Of a stretch of DNA of 64,000 bases, positions 14,201-23,232 are shown one piece after another (within the stretch, counting starts at the first letter, position 1; every line of letters starts with the position of its first letter). The stretch comes from Sipunculus nudus. Its lineage: Eukaryota; Annelida; Sipuncula; Golfingiida; Sipunculidae. The translations under genes were made by a program, and so were the position numbers. The stretch covers positions 12,209,508-12,273,507 of the forward strand of contig CM049313.1 of NCBI GenBank assembly GCA_026874595.1, given 5' to 3'. Below the pieces are notes generated by a model. That model made no database searches. It saw only the letters and a program-made list of their open reading frames with translations, and was not told the origin of the DNA.

Positions 14201-14717
14201 CTAGGTGCATATCAGGATGCATGTTTTTATATTTTACTCATGTATACTGGTTTACCAAAATAAAATCAATCAAATCGAATGTCACGGTTCTTGAAACCAA
14301 CATTTGTAACATGACGTGTGTGCTGACCGTGTTGTGAAATTATGAACTGTTATTTCTTTCAATAAAAGTTTATATAACTTGTGTGAATAAATTAGACATC
14401 AGTAGCTAATCGTTGTAGCACAACTGTATAAAAATCAGCAACATTTGCAAAAATGATCACTGTGTATGTGACTGCACTTTACATTACTTGTTTAATTATT
14501 TGAATCTTAGCCTGGCTTCCGCGCTCTCTCCCTAGCCTCTTCACCCGGCACCCCATACATGTTAATATTTTGTTATGTATAAAAAATAGTCACATAAACT
14601 GATAAAAGATGATAAAACTATTGCTTGAGAATGAACCTACTCACGGTCAGCACTTCCATGGCCGATCAGTAAACAGCTCAACCCAGCAAGCATACAAATC
14701 ATTCGTAACGTATCCAT
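198..14717 (-). CDS. CTSH: Cathepsin H-like cysteine protease, six 5' exons, 3' part outside the window
   Basis: Papain-family (C1A) lysosomal protease; cathepsin H is known as an aminopeptidase. Exons run 14717-14645, 11536-11499, 10853-10745, 6839-6769, 2423-2319 and 340-198. All have GT..AG borders and their phases join cleanly into 179 codons plus two bases. Residues 1 to about 23 are a hydrophobic signal peptide. Residues 31-90 are the I29 inhibitor propeptide, with the ERFNIN pattern intact (E, R, F, N, V, N at spacing 4,4,3,4,4). Residues 95-102 read DPQNCSAT, close to the cathepsin H mini-chain EPQNCSAT. The mature chain starts near residue 114 (IPQEIDWR). Oxyanion-hole Gln is 132 and nucleophile Cys is 138 in CGSCWTFS. 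The catalytic His and Asn lie in exons beyond position 1. The mini-chain separates this from cathepsins L, S and K. The join of the six exons is inferred from phase and homology, not from a transcript. Confidence 0.93.
341..2318 (-). other. Cathepsin H intron 5: simple repeats only
   Basis: AT-rich and non-coding. It holds poly-G and poly-C tracts near 156-168, 630-640 and 1164-1178, a TG-rich stretch at 2010-2110 and a (CT)19 microsatellite at 2225-2262. The short open frames here are low-complexity or have no recognisable similarity. Confidence 0.7.
2225..2262. repeat. (CT)n microsatellite
   Basis: About 19 uninterrupted CT units, flanked on both sides by TG- and CT-rich degenerate repeats, inside cathepsin H intron 5. 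Confidence 0.97.
2319..2423 (-). CDS. CTSH: Cathepsin H exon 5: mini-chain and N-terminus of the mature enzyme
   Basis: A 105-base exon in phase 0 at both ends, between a TTTGCAG acceptor and a GTGACT donor. It opens with [11 protein letters not shown]. In known cathepsin H the Cys of this mini-chain is disulfide-bonded to the main body. It then reads [13 protein letters not shown] and ends with VKNQ, whose Gln is the oxyanion-hole residue. The neighbouring intron has a (CT)n tract from 2225 to 2262, about 60 bp past the donor. Confidence 0.95.
2844..3659. mobile_element. Foldback element with inverted arms of about 235 bp
   Basis: The left arm (2844-3084) and right arm (3427-3659) are reverse complements over nearly their whole length. 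The ends read ATATATGTCGAGGCCCAG and its counterpart, and the inner edges read CCTAATCTAATCCT and AGGATTAGATTAGG. Each arm is itself built from short palindromic modules around CCAGATTA and TAATCTGG. The spacer of about 340 bp is AT-rich and non-coding. The element sits in cathepsin H intron 4 between TA-rich flanks, so any target duplication is unreadable. Confidence 0.85.
4890..5235 (+). mobile_element. tRNA-derived SINE copy 1
   Basis: The head contains an A-box-like GTAGTTCACAGG and a B-box-like AGTTTCAATCTC. The body shares CTCTGCAGGCTTAATGGGA, an ACTCACAAATGAGTGCAACTTTCG-type stretch and TTGACCCAGCAATGG with the copy at 51004-51345, and TTTTTCACAGTTGGCCCC with the copy at 22809-22950. 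It lies in cathepsin H intron 4. The class call rests on the box motifs and on the repetition in three places. Confidence 0.7.
6769..6839 (-). CDS. CTSH: Cathepsin H exon 4: [11 protein letters not shown] propeptide segment
   Basis: A 71-base exon between a TATACAG acceptor and a GTAGGT donor. It encodes [18 protein letters not shown] to KDPQ, the family N-x-F-x-D segment that plugs the active-site cleft. Its last residues, DPQ, start the mini-chain that is completed by exon 5. A MITE copy begins only about 30 bp upstream of the acceptor (at 6869). Confidence 0.93.
6869..7166 (+). mobile_element. MITE family A, copy 1
   Basis: About 300 bp with inverted ends. The right end is GTGCCTGAGAACCATACC followed by TTTTTTGGCC; the left end is a decayed version (GGCC...AAAAAGTATGG). 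The interior CCTGATCATATGACATTTTT and CATCTTTCAAGGAGATAAAA match the copies at 22501-22790 (inverted) and 40197-40490. It is non-coding. Confidence 0.8.
8336..10063 (+). mobile_element. Complete hairpin-ended element (AACAAG...TGAGCTAAA family)
   Basis: It starts AACAAG followed by the palindrome GACCCATGGGTC at 8343-8354, then GTGCTCAGCTG. It ends with GGAC-rich repeats (ACGGACGGATGGACGG) and a perfect 12-bp hairpin, AGCTCAGATGAC at 10029-10040 and its complement at 10046-10057, followed by poly-A. The same start occurs at 46132 and, inverted, at 42550. The same end occurs at 48424 and, inverted, at 25252, 28086 and 28283. Asymmetric ends and a 3' hairpin without inverted repeats suggest a Helitron or Helentron-derived non-autonomous element; that class is inference. 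It lies in cathepsin H intron 3. Confidence 0.75.
10745..10853 (-). CDS. CTSH: Cathepsin H exon 3: ERFNIN helix of the propeptide
   Basis: A 109-base exon between a CCACAG acceptor and a GTATGT donor. It encodes residues 38-73 of the propeptide, from [10 protein letters not shown] through the long inhibitory helix to [13 protein letters not shown] and N occupy the ERFNIN positions (I replaced by V). The last base, A, completes a Met codon with exon 4, giving the FTM-ELNQF join seen in other cathepsin H proteins. An upstream GT in the GGCAGGTCAT stretch was rejected as donor because it breaks the frame with exon 4. Confidence 0.92.
10854..11498 (-). other. Cathepsin H intron 2: nothing recognised
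   Basis: A 645-bp AT-rich intron with good CCACAG acceptor and GTAACA donor borders. No repeat or coding signal is seen. Confidence 0.75.
11499..11536 (-). CDS. CTSH: Cathepsin H exon 2: start of the propeptide
   Basis: A 38-base micro-exon between a TTTCAG acceptor and a GTAACA donor. It encodes [13 protein letters not shown], the first helix of the I29 propeptide (the F-x2-W pattern typical of the family). It enters in phase 1 and leaves in phase 0, matching both neighbours. It is too short for ORF callers and was found by phase and homology. Confidence 0.87.
11760..13605 (+). pseudogene. Decayed non-LTR retrotransposon (LINE), reverse transcriptase C-terminal part and 3' tail
   Basis: An open frame at 11984-12406, with preceding broken frames from about 11880 and a frame change near 12390, reads as the end of a jockey/CR1/L2-type reverse transcriptase. 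Features include [46 protein letters not shown] and, in the next frame, [12 protein letters not shown]. Stop codons near 11850 and 11975 and the frameshift show that it is dead. About 1 kb of AT-rich 3' sequence follows, ending near AAAATGAATGAATGG at 13590, a tail type seen in L2/CR1 elements. It lies in cathepsin H intron 1. The endonuclease and the catalytic core of the polymerase are missing. Confidence 0.8.
14140..14283 (+). mobile_element. LINE 3' tail, copy 1
   Basis: It contains GGACCACATTGGAAATAAC and ends AATAAAATCAATCAAATCG. The same core, GGACCACATTGGAAATAAG, recurs at 18088. No coding part is attached. It lies in intron 1 just upstream of cathepsin H exon 1. Confidence 0.55.
14645..14717 (-). 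CDS. CTSH: Cathepsin H exon 1: start codon and signal peptide
   Basis: The ATG is at 14717-14715 and the exon ends in phase 1 before a GTGAGT donor. It encodes 24 residues with a hydrophobic core ([14 protein letters not shown]) and a likely cleavage near GHGSAD, as expected for entry to the secretory and lysosomal route. The start was chosen because it is the first Met before a typical signal core and because the phase-1 end fits exon 2 exactly. The 5' untranslated part and promoter must lie above 14717. I see no clear TATA box or initiator there. Confidence 0.85.
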
Positions 14718-15562
14718 GCTGATGGTCACGATACCCAGCTCTGTCAGTCAGCGGTCAACAAAAACAGTGATGGGAAAACCTACCTCGGCACGGAAGTCAC
14801 AAGACCCGCTCCACACAGTCACATGATACGTGTGTACATAAGTCATGTTACCAACAGACTGGTTTTCATCTCATTTATCGAGGTTGCCCCTAGGAGAGTT
14901 TTGACACAAGTCGTTTTACCCTATTTCAGTTGGGACAAATCCCAGAAGTGAGAATTGTAATCCTTAAACCGCAGTCCAATAAACAGAAAATAAAACCGAA
15001 TATTTAAAATATATACAAACATTTAAAATGATAAAAAAAAATGATTCTTTTTATTTGCTCTGATTGAATGTTTGCTGCAGTCTGCAGCGCTGACATATAG
15101 TAAACAATGATCAAGCGCTGCAGCCTCTGGTGGGGAGAGTTTATACTACGCAAGTTTCACGGATCCGTGCAACCCCTCAGACATGTATATGCCTTGTGTA
15201 GCGTGAGGACACTTAACAAGCCCCACATACTTTCATTAATACAGATGCTTAGACTCCGTTGGGACCAAAACTTTTGCTAAATGATCAGTATGTAATAAAG
15301 TATGGGCACTTACTCTCATCGAAGTCAGATAGAGCTTTTTCTCCGTCGGGCCGCTGGAGCCCTCCGGCTGGAACAACCAATAGGAATGTAGCATCACTGA
15401 CAACACCGCGATGTATGATGGGATGGAATTTTATGAAATGAGGGTCTATCGTAGTGCACGCACTGGCATTCCTAGGAAAAGCCCCCTAGTGCCTGTTTTG
15501 CATATAGATTGCCCACCTAATTTACATGGGATTCCTTTTCCGGCGGTTTCCTGTTGGGCTGG
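14718..15562. other. 5' flank of cathepsin H, no gene seen
   Basis: This is the presumed promoter side of the minus-strand cathepsin H gene. It contains a TGCTGCAGTCTGCAGCGC palindromic patch near 15073. No TATA box, CpG-island signal or open frame with similarity was found. The region 15330-15560 is more GC-rich and may belong to an older repeat. Confidence 0.5.
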
Positions 15563-15943
15563 TAGTCTCTCCAACAGACGCCAGGTGCCGCTACCGCTCT
15601 TGCACCAGTACGTCTGTTATTGGACGCCATTTTTCTCAGGAACGGAAGTGTTGTTTGGCATGCGCAAGGAATCCCCCTACTATACCACCCTTGCAATAGA
15701 CAAGCAAAAGTGGATTATTTTTGCCACACAACCAAACAATATTGTTTACTTGTCTTTATTTGGGTCTGCCGGGTTTGTGCAAGGGCGACATCCATTCTGG
15801 TTTCACCTCCAGATGCTAGGGGGTTTACTTGCGCATGCCCAACGCCACTTCCGTTTTTCAAGATTCTTGAAAAAAATGGCGTCCAATAACAGACGTACTG
15901 GTGCAAGAGCGGTAGCGGCACCTGGCGTCTGTTGGAGAGACTA
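15563..15943. mobile_element. Near-palindromic MITE with 10-bp target duplication (Mutator-like)
   Basis: A 381-bp element starting TAGTCTCTCCAACAGACGCC and ending with its reverse complement. About the first 75 bp of each end are identical; the arms then diverge but stay related almost to the centre (GGCATGCGCAAG). Both sides are flanked by GTTGGGCTGG (15553-15562 and 15944-15953), a perfect 10-bp duplication. Long inverted repeats plus a 9-10 bp duplication are typical of Mutator-like elements. Because it is a palindrome, both strands show the same peptide (LSNRRQVPLPLLHQYVCYW), which is not a gene. Confidence 0.9.
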
Positions 15944-17030
15944 GTTGGGCTGGCAACAACTATAAACCCAAGGAGTTCAAAGAATAAAAAAACATATATA
16001 CAGGCGCACATAAAGGTGGTATATCGATAAAATTTGATACATATCAAGTTTATTTTTATATATACATGTATGCAAGATTAATTGCTTATCTATCGCAGAC
16101 AGGTAGTAGTATTTCATGTTACAGGTCCCTGTCGATGAAGAAAAAACTTGCATAACAGGGAAACCTGGTTAATACGGTCCAAATGGCAAAAACCACAAGT
16201 AAAAGGGCTATGGGTCTCCAAGTTCACAGGCTCGAGTTCGGCTCTCGAATGACACGGCTGGGTCTCGGCTGCTGGGATCGGTGGAGGGAATGTGGGTTGC
16301 TTCTGGCTTTGTGGCTGCGGATGCTGTAGCTTTCTAAAAGGACAACGGCTCGGGATAGACGATGGCACCCTCTAGGGCTCCCGGCTTGGCTTGGCGTGGC
16401 ACTGCGACTGTTGCTCAGAGAACTTGCTTAAGGAGCGCACAGGGCTGAGGTCTTGACCGCAGCAACCTGTAGCTGCTCGATGAGCATATACCTCTTTTGG
16501 TTGGTTGGTTACAGGTCCCTCCTTGTACCGCAGGGTGAACTCTCACCGCCAGAAAGTCGGACTCCATATCACAGATAAATGGAGTCCGTACATGTGTCGG
16601 GCTAATTGAATGTTCGATAGGCCTATTCTGAACTACCATAATTTAAGTAATTAAGGGCTTGTACTTTTTTACTTCTATGTGTGATCAGACTGAGTATTAC
16701 CAGGTTGACAATAAAGAGGCAACACTACAGTTGCCTCGGCAGCCCTGTCACAGGTCCCTTTGAAGGATACATTAAAATTATAGAAAAAAGTACAGTACGT
16801 GTATTATATTATTCAGATAATAAAAAAATTATTTAAAAAAATAACAATTGACACTAATAACCAAGACAAATTTATATGGTGATAATTATAACGAGAAGAG
16901 GCAAACTACAAGATATATATGTAGGAAAATATAATGCTGTGTAAAATGTCACGAAAATAGTAAGATATGTATCCTCGGATCTTGTCGCAGAATTCAAATA
17001 GGCGGGAACGTGTCTATAGGCGTGTATTCG

Positions 17031-17048
17031 GGGGGGGGGGGGGGGGGG
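17031..17048. repeat. Poly-G homopolymer
   Basis: A run of about 18 guanines after TATTCG, one of several long G runs in the window. Confidence 0.9.
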
Positions 17049-17420
17049 TTCGACAACCTTTATTGTGATTGTTGAGTGTGTATAACTGGGCGGTTGGGAA
17101 TAAAATAACAGGGAATAGTTTCCCTTCCCTTCAAAAAAAAAGTAAAAATGCTTTCCATAAAAATTCCGATCTATAATACCTGCATTTTTTTTATTTGAGC
17201 TTTAATGGTTGAGTACCACATTGTCGTATAAACGGGGGAATCATATCATATTATAAGTTATTTTGCTATTTTATTCATTTCTGAAACACTGCATTTCATT
17301 GCTATTTGAGGAAAATCGCGACAAAGTAATTTTTTGTTAACAACTTGCAATTGTATTTTTAACTAATTGCAGTTAGAGCCTATATTTAATGAAAAAATAC
17401 ACTCATTTAATTTGCAAAAA

Positions 17421-17423
<3 letters not shown>

Positions 17424-17452
<29 letters not shown>
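17424..17452. repeat. (GT)n microsatellite
   Basis: About 14 GT units, followed by a G-rich stretch. Confidence 0.95.
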
Positions 17453-17454
<2 letters not shown>

Positions 17455-18059
17455 GGGGAGGGGGGCTTAATATGAATTCATAATTAAACTCTATTTTTTT
17501 TATCAATCACAAAAGCCGATAAGAACTGACAATTAAGACAATGCGAGTAGAATCTTAAGTGTAATTTGCACATTCACCAGCATGAATGTAATGACCTCCG
17601 GCAATTACGAGCCACGTGGAAATTTACAGGAGGACCCTCGGCTGGGTAGGCGTAAATGTTAGGCCACGCCAAGTAAAATTAATCGTTTGTCACGAAATTT
17701 CGCGGATACTATGTTTTCAGCAGGGCTCCGCCACCGCGTTCGTCTACGAAGAACTGCCTTGTGACTGTGACTATTACAATTACTCAACCAATGTACATTC
17801 ATCTAATTTGATATACAAGCGACTGGTTGTCTATTGGTGTATTGGACGAATGTAGCATGTTTTTTAAGAAATAGCATGGCACACAATATGTCTTATTAGA
17901 AATTTTTATGTAATTGTTTTAGATCTTATGTCTAAAATAATCTCATTTTAATTTCTAGTTAACTCTTAATAATATTTTTCAACAATGTTCAGATATTATT
18001 TAGTAAATATAAGCTTGTATATTTTTAGTAACTGTATTTCTAGTCATAAGTTGTCATAT

Positions 18060-18195
18060 ATGTTGCCGTACATTTTCTTCTCTCGAGGACCACATTGGAA
18101 ATAAGTGTTTAAATAATACTTTAATGTGTTATCCTCGGTAACTTTTATATATATGTTGCACATGTGTATGAATTTTACCTTATAAACTCCATCTA
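18060..18195 (+). mobile_element. LINE 3' tail, copy 2
   Basis: It contains TCTCGAGGACCACATTGGAA and AATAAGTGTTTAAATAATAC, followed by TTTTACCTTATAAACTCC. It shares its core with 14140-14283 and is probably the 3' end of a truncated non-LTR element. No reverse transcriptase frame remains upstream. Confidence 0.5.
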
Positions 18196-18239
18196 GACAT
18201 ATATTTGATAAACAAAGCATCATTATAGGGTCAAATGGG

Positions 18240-18960
18240 AACTAGTACCTACCATAGACTGGTCGCGCCACCTACAATCGTGGTGTCCATCGATTCGTAT
18301 GTTCACATTTCTCAGGAGAGGTTTGATGTACTGGTTTGAATTTCTTTGCATGGGCATAAATATTATAAACCTACCTCTATCCCCTACCAAGACCAAGAAC
18401 AATCTTTTTCACATGGCCCATGGCAAACGGGGCCCGTCCGTGCGCCTGCTTTGGGTGAAAATCAAATTATTCAGGGTTGGTTTGAGGTAAAAGCCTAGAA
18501 ATTTGCTGGGCCATCCATCTTTCTTGGATAGCTTTCTGGTACACAAGACAGGTGTCGCCATCTACACTGACTTTCTATGTAAAAAAATCAATGCAATTAT
18601 CCTTGGAATGGTTTGACGCATCAGCCTGGAAGTTTGCAAATCAGTAGACCCTTGGTAGTTTTTTTTCTCTTATTTCAAGAGTGATATCTCCACCTTCAAC
18701 CATAAAGCTTGTTGTCCAACCGTCCATCTATATTTTGTGTGTGTGTTTGTGTGCGTGAAAATAACACAGACCGCATGAGGGTGCGACATATAATATCGAG
18801 CAGTTTGCACGTCCTTGGATAACTTTAACCCGTATCCTAGACTGTTGGCGCCACCTAGGCTGCAGCCCGCACAGGCCGAAGGTAAATCTGGCACTGTCTG
18901 CACTATTGACGCAAATATTTGTTCCATTCCTGTTAAATGACAAATTTCATGCATTAAGTC
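18240..18960. repeat. Diverged tandem repeat with GCCACCTA motif every ~290 bp
   Basis: CGCGCCACCTACAATC, GTGTCGCCATCTACACTG and TGGCGCCACCTAGGCTG recur at about 18266, 18552 and 18846, with loosely similar flanks between them. Similarity is weak; the period is the main evidence. Confidence 0.4.
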
Positions 18961-19031
18961 TCGATCAATATTTTTGACAGGCGAAAGAAAATTGTTACCT
19001 CACTCGAAATGTCTGTTTGTCAAGTAGTCCA

Positions 19032-19103
<72 letters not shown>

Positions 19104-20836
19104 TGTGCGTGGTCTTACGCCCAAAATTACATTCATCCCCACCACCCTGTGACTGGGACAAATTACCTTTAACTAATGTGTTTTTCACAATTTCTAAAGG
19201 TTTACACATTTCTCGATCTCTTTTCAGGCGTGGACCTTTTTATATGCAATTATAAGTCGGTCAGTGTGAACGCGGGTAACCAATGCAAACCCCCTCCCCA
19301 TATCCCCAACCCCCTCCCAAAAGCCTGAATTCCTCCGTGGGCAATCCGTTTTTTTTCACACTGGACAATGAAGGGCGAGGTTTGGCCGAGGTTTTAATCC
19401 ATCTTCAAAGACCCGTAATTATTTTAATTTGGGTGTCATCAGCGCCAAGTACTATACATGCCAAACACCCTAACGGTATCAATACCACACAAGCTTAACG
19501 ACAATGTATCTCAGTTCAGCTTGTATATGGTATGTATACCGCTACAAACAACCGAGAACACGTGACATTTTGATCAAACAAAATTATGCTTATTTATTAA
19601 TTCTATAACTTTTTAGAGTGTTGATATATCGCATATATATTAAAATTTGTTTCACAGAAGTTTTTGTAAGCATAAACATGTTCTGCGTTCAAAAAATATT
19701 TGTAATTCTCTTTGATTAGATTTAATTTAAATAATAATAGATTTTCTGTGATTCCCGCCAGCTGGTTGGCAAGTGCCATTTGGCAGAAATGTCTTAGACT
19801 CAACACATGCTGTCTGTTTCGACGGGTAGTTTTTTTGTCGATTTTTTTTGTCCCCCGCTTCCTCGGAACGGACATTGATTTAGGTTTGTCAAGCTGTCCG
19901 ATTGTCTGTCTGTCCGTCCGTCCTGTGTTCGTTTCCGTGCGATAGCTTTCCTAAATATTATCCGATTTCATTCAAATTTGGGTCAGTGATTGCTCTCATG
20001 CAAACCTTGGTTGGGATTGTTTTTTGAGTGGCTGTCTGTAAAATTTATGATCAGCCGCTCAAAAGAAACCCCAAATAAATCCCCCTTGAATTCGCAATTC
20101 ACAATAAAAAAAATATGACATGTTGGGACATCTTTAGGGGGCAATTAAAACTAAAACACAGCCATTATGACATATTGAGACATCTTCAGGGGACAATAAA
20201 GAAACTAAAACATTGATAGGGCAAGCAGGGGGCAACAAGAGGCGGAAGCGGAGGACATAAATTCCATAAATTTGCTTGTTACAATTCAAGTTCAACACAT
20301 GACATACGTGTCAAGTGTATTATAAATTTTGTTATCATAACTCAATAATATTTTTTGTGCAAACAAGGGGTGTCCATATTTAACACCTAAAAAGGTAGTA
20401 TACACTTTGCAAATGATGAAAGCATGTTCAGTCTTGACACTGTCGGCCATGTTCCATACTAAGCAGAGAAATAAACTAGACCGGTAATATCACTCAATAA
20501 AATGCATTAGGACACCAGATGTTGTCAAAAAGGTCAAATCCCCGACAGGATGATCCCATAGAAATCTTGCTGTGTAGGTCTACACACCTGTTACGGTTCA
20601 ACCACCAATCCCAGGTCTCCTCCAGTAAAAAACCATCCGCTTATACCGATTATGATGAATAGCTAGGATACAACCTTTCAATTACATTTTTTTCTTGGAA
20701 CCATATAACCTACAGAAAATTTATTGGATTGTGTATTGAGTGTTATCGTAAACCCTCTACAAAAAGTCAACCAGGTCTGTTCAGATTTTCGGCGTCAATT
20801 TCCTGAGAGACGCAGGAGGTAAAATAATACATCTTG
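18961..20836. other. Intergenic, no supported gene
   Basis: Besides the TA tract, 20115-20215 holds two copies of a roughly 50-bp unit (ACATNTTGNGACATCTTNAGG). A stretch at 19890-19950 with TCTGTCTGTCCGTCCGTCC looks like the edge of an old repeat. No conserved open frame was found. Confidence 0.55.
19034..19104. repeat. (TA)n microsatellite
   Basis: About 35 TA units with one interruption (TAAATATA). Confidence 0.97.
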
Positions 20837-21045
20837 CAGGGGCGGATCCAGGATTTAGGAAAAGGAGGGGTCCAACCCAGGAGGACTAATGACAAAGCCT
20901 ATAAAAAGGTCACCAGGTCCAGAAAAAAAGGGTGTCCAGGCCGGAAAATTGGCCTGAAACACTTAAAAATAGCTTGCGGCTGCTGAAAAAAAGGGGGGGG
21001 GGGGGGGCGGACCCCCTGGACCAAGTATCATCCTCCTACCGCCTG
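20837..21045 (+). mobile_element. Fragment of a CAGGGGCGGATCC-ended element
   Basis: It begins CAGGGGCGGATCCAGGATTT, a terminus typical of small hAT-type elements, and continues with AACCCAGGAGGACTAATGAC, which recurs at 33250 (AACCAAGGAGGATTAATGAC). A poly-G run lies near 20992-21007. The matching right terminus was not found, so it is probably truncated. Confidence 0.55.
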
Positions 21046-21183
21046 GAGTGAAATGCAAAAATGTATTTGTTACCGCTTAATCAATGATTAAAAACTTACA
21101 GGACAACGACAGAAAAATTAATGTAGTTTTGCAGCAAAAAAGGTGCCACTAAAAACCATGTGAATCCATCTAAATACCGGAAC

Positions 21184-21187
<4 letters not shown>

Positions 21188-21236
<49 letters not shown>
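21188..21236. repeat. (TA)n microsatellite
   Basis: About 20 TA units with CATA borders. Confidence 0.95.
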
Positions 21237-21241
<5 letters not shown>

Positions 21242-21767
21242 TGTTGCAAAATGTTTGCACAATTTATTTACTAAATCTGTGACCGTTAATGGTCGATCTA
21301 TTATTCAAATTCGTTAAGATTCTTTCGTACATTTTCAAGCAAATTTGACCTTGACCGTCTTATTCAAACAGCATGAAGGTCCCAATGATAAAACGTCCCA
21401 GGTGGTCTTGAAAATGACAAGCAAGCGAAATATGGCAAGACAAATAAGGCCATAAAAATTGTTCTACTGACTCTTGAGGCCAAAACTATTGAGCAAACAA
21501 ACGAAACAATTTTTTTTGTCCGATAAACGAATAAGTGCGATACCTGTTACAACGAAAAAATTGGTAATATCCAATATCCAGCTGCTTCTAAACTGATTTT
21601 ACAGCTTATTTATTAACTCTTTCCTGTACTTTCTTCATTAAATATATTCAAATTATCGATATCCTTCTGTCCGTATACAGGGGCGTAGCCAGGATTAAGG
21701 GAGGGGAGGGGGGCCATGATCAGTGGCAGATCCAGAAATTCGAAAACGGGGGGTGGGGGGGTGGGGG

Positions 21768-22200
21768 GGGGGGGGTTATGGGTGCTGATATGCATGTATG
21801 GGTACTATGAAAACTGTTATATATACGTGCATATGTATGTATATATTATTATTATTATTATTACTATTGTTATAACTATACGTTATATATTTTAGTGTAT
21901 AAAAAAAATGTTTTTTTTTTAATTTTCAATAATGAACCATGGTTTCATTAAGGTAAGTTACAAGTATATGGGGAGGGTATGGGAAGGGGTGCTAATATGC
22001 ATGTATGGGTAATATGAAAACTTTTATATAAACGTGTATGTGTGTATATCTTATTATTTTTATTATTATTACTATTATTATTATTATTACTATACGTTAT
22101 ATATTTCAGTGAATGAAAACATGTTCTTTTTTATTTTCAATTATGTTTTCAATTAATGTTTCATTAAAGTTACTTACAGGTACATGGGGAGGGTATGTCC
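21768..22200 (+). repeat. Two tandem copies of a ~210-bp unit
   Basis: GGTGCTGATATGCATGTATG near 21780 and GGTGCTAATATGCATGTATG near 21988 start two parallel blocks. Each continues through ATTATTATT runs, TATACGTTATATATTT and a final TACNNGTAxATGGGGAGGG. They differ by small indels. Confidence 0.85.
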
Positions 22201-22500
22201 CCCTCCCAAATTGGGATTTTTTTTAATATGCAATGTATACAGGATGTTTCGAGGCAATTTTCGCCAAAAAAAGAGGATTTCCTGTTCCTGAAAAACTGTT
22301 CCCCTATGTCTTTGTGTTATGTAGTCAAACTGTAGAGAGGTTCAATATTTACTATTTATATTTCTTCCAAATTAGTTTATAAAATTTCAATCTTTTACAA
22401 CATGTTAAAGTCAATGGCGCAAAGGCACGTTTACGTTTATAACTTGCATAATATTAACTTTTAAATGTAATGCTTGGAGAAAAAAAAAAACTGATATGTT

Positions 22501-22790
22501 GAAGCCAAAAATATGGTTTGGTTCTTAGGCACCTTTTTCCAGAAATCAGAACGGCCCGGCGATATTTTATTTTTACCTTTCTTGTATGTTTTGATAAAAA
22601 TGTCATATGATAAGGCAAAATATTGAAAATAACAGAAATGTTTGCTGAACAGATAAAAGCACTAGATAACAAATGAAATCTTATCAAAATTGTATTATTT
22701 TATCTTCTTGAAAGATGAAAATCAAAATTAAACATGCTGATGCGGGGAGTAAAAAATGTCGCGGGCGGTGCCTGAGAACCATACCTTTTA
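22501..22790 (-). mobile_element. MITE family A, copy 2 (inverted)
   Basis: The ends are ATGGTTTGGTTCTTAGGCACC and GGTGCCTGAGAACCATACC, inverted relative to each other. The interior (AAAATGTCATATGAT and TCTTCTTGAAAGATGAAAAT) is the reverse complement of the copies at 6869 and 40197. It is nested in the element at 21721-23170. Confidence 0.85.
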
Positions 22791-22808
22791 TTATTTATTT
22801 TTTTACCT

Positions 22809-22950
22809 TAAACTTTGCATTTTACCGGTGTCCGTGGTCTCGACAGTACACAAGACTCCTAAGAGCACAGATCGCGAGTTCGAGTACCGGTATCTTCAGT
22901 GGAGCCGTGAGATTGTTCACGGTCGACCCCAATCAGGGTCTTGTGCTCTG
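22809..22950 (+). mobile_element. tRNA-derived SINE copy 2 (truncated)
   Basis: The head has TCCGTGGTCTCGACAG and the B-box-like GCGAGTTCGAGTACC. The body GTGAGATTGTTCACGG and CTTGTGCTCTGCAG aligns with the copy at 4890. It stops before the second half of that copy. Confidence 0.6.
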
Positions 22951-23188
22951 CAGTTGTTCTGCAGCTGTTCATTAATATCCTCATCCTCAACTTATGAATT
23001 TGAAAGTAATAAACTGCAGATAACCTAAATAAATCTAATTGCTAATTAATAAAAAGAAATATAAAAAAAAACGAAAATTAATCACGAAAATTGGGAAATT
23101 AGATGAAAGGAGAGACCTTGCAGCTCAGCGGGAGCCGCGCGCCGAAGGCCCCCCTCCGGATCCGCCACTGATAGCACAGGCGATTTAA

Positions 23189-23189
<1 letters not shown>

Positions 23190-23231
<42 letters not shown>
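23190..23231. repeat. (TA)n microsatellite
   Basis: About 20 TA units inside the outer nested element. Confidence 0.95.

Positions 23232-23232
<1 letters not shown>

Larger units (their letters stand above)
15954..17930. other. Intergenic, no supported gene
   Basis: The 16110-16760 part is GC-richer and contains ACAGGTCCCT three times in the same orientation (near 16121, 16511 and 16751), plus a GACTCCATA/ATGGAGTC hairpin near 16558. A poly-G run sits at 17031-17048 and (GT)n at 17424-17452. The open frames here have no recognised domain. Confidence 0.6.
21721..23170. mobile_element. Inner nested element (CAGTGGCAGATCC ends)
   Basis: CAGTGGCAGATCC at 21721-21733 pairs with GGATCCGCCACTG at 23158-23170, with one mismatch. 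It contains a tandem duplication, a MITE family A copy and a SINE fragment, all listed separately. No transposase frame is present. Confidence 0.6.

Noticed and set aside
15411-16047. Overlapping open frames of 177 aa (+), 89 aa (+) and 110 aa (-)
   Set aside because: They lie mostly within the palindromic MITE. Both strands give the same peptide because the DNA is an inverted repeat, and no domain is recognised.
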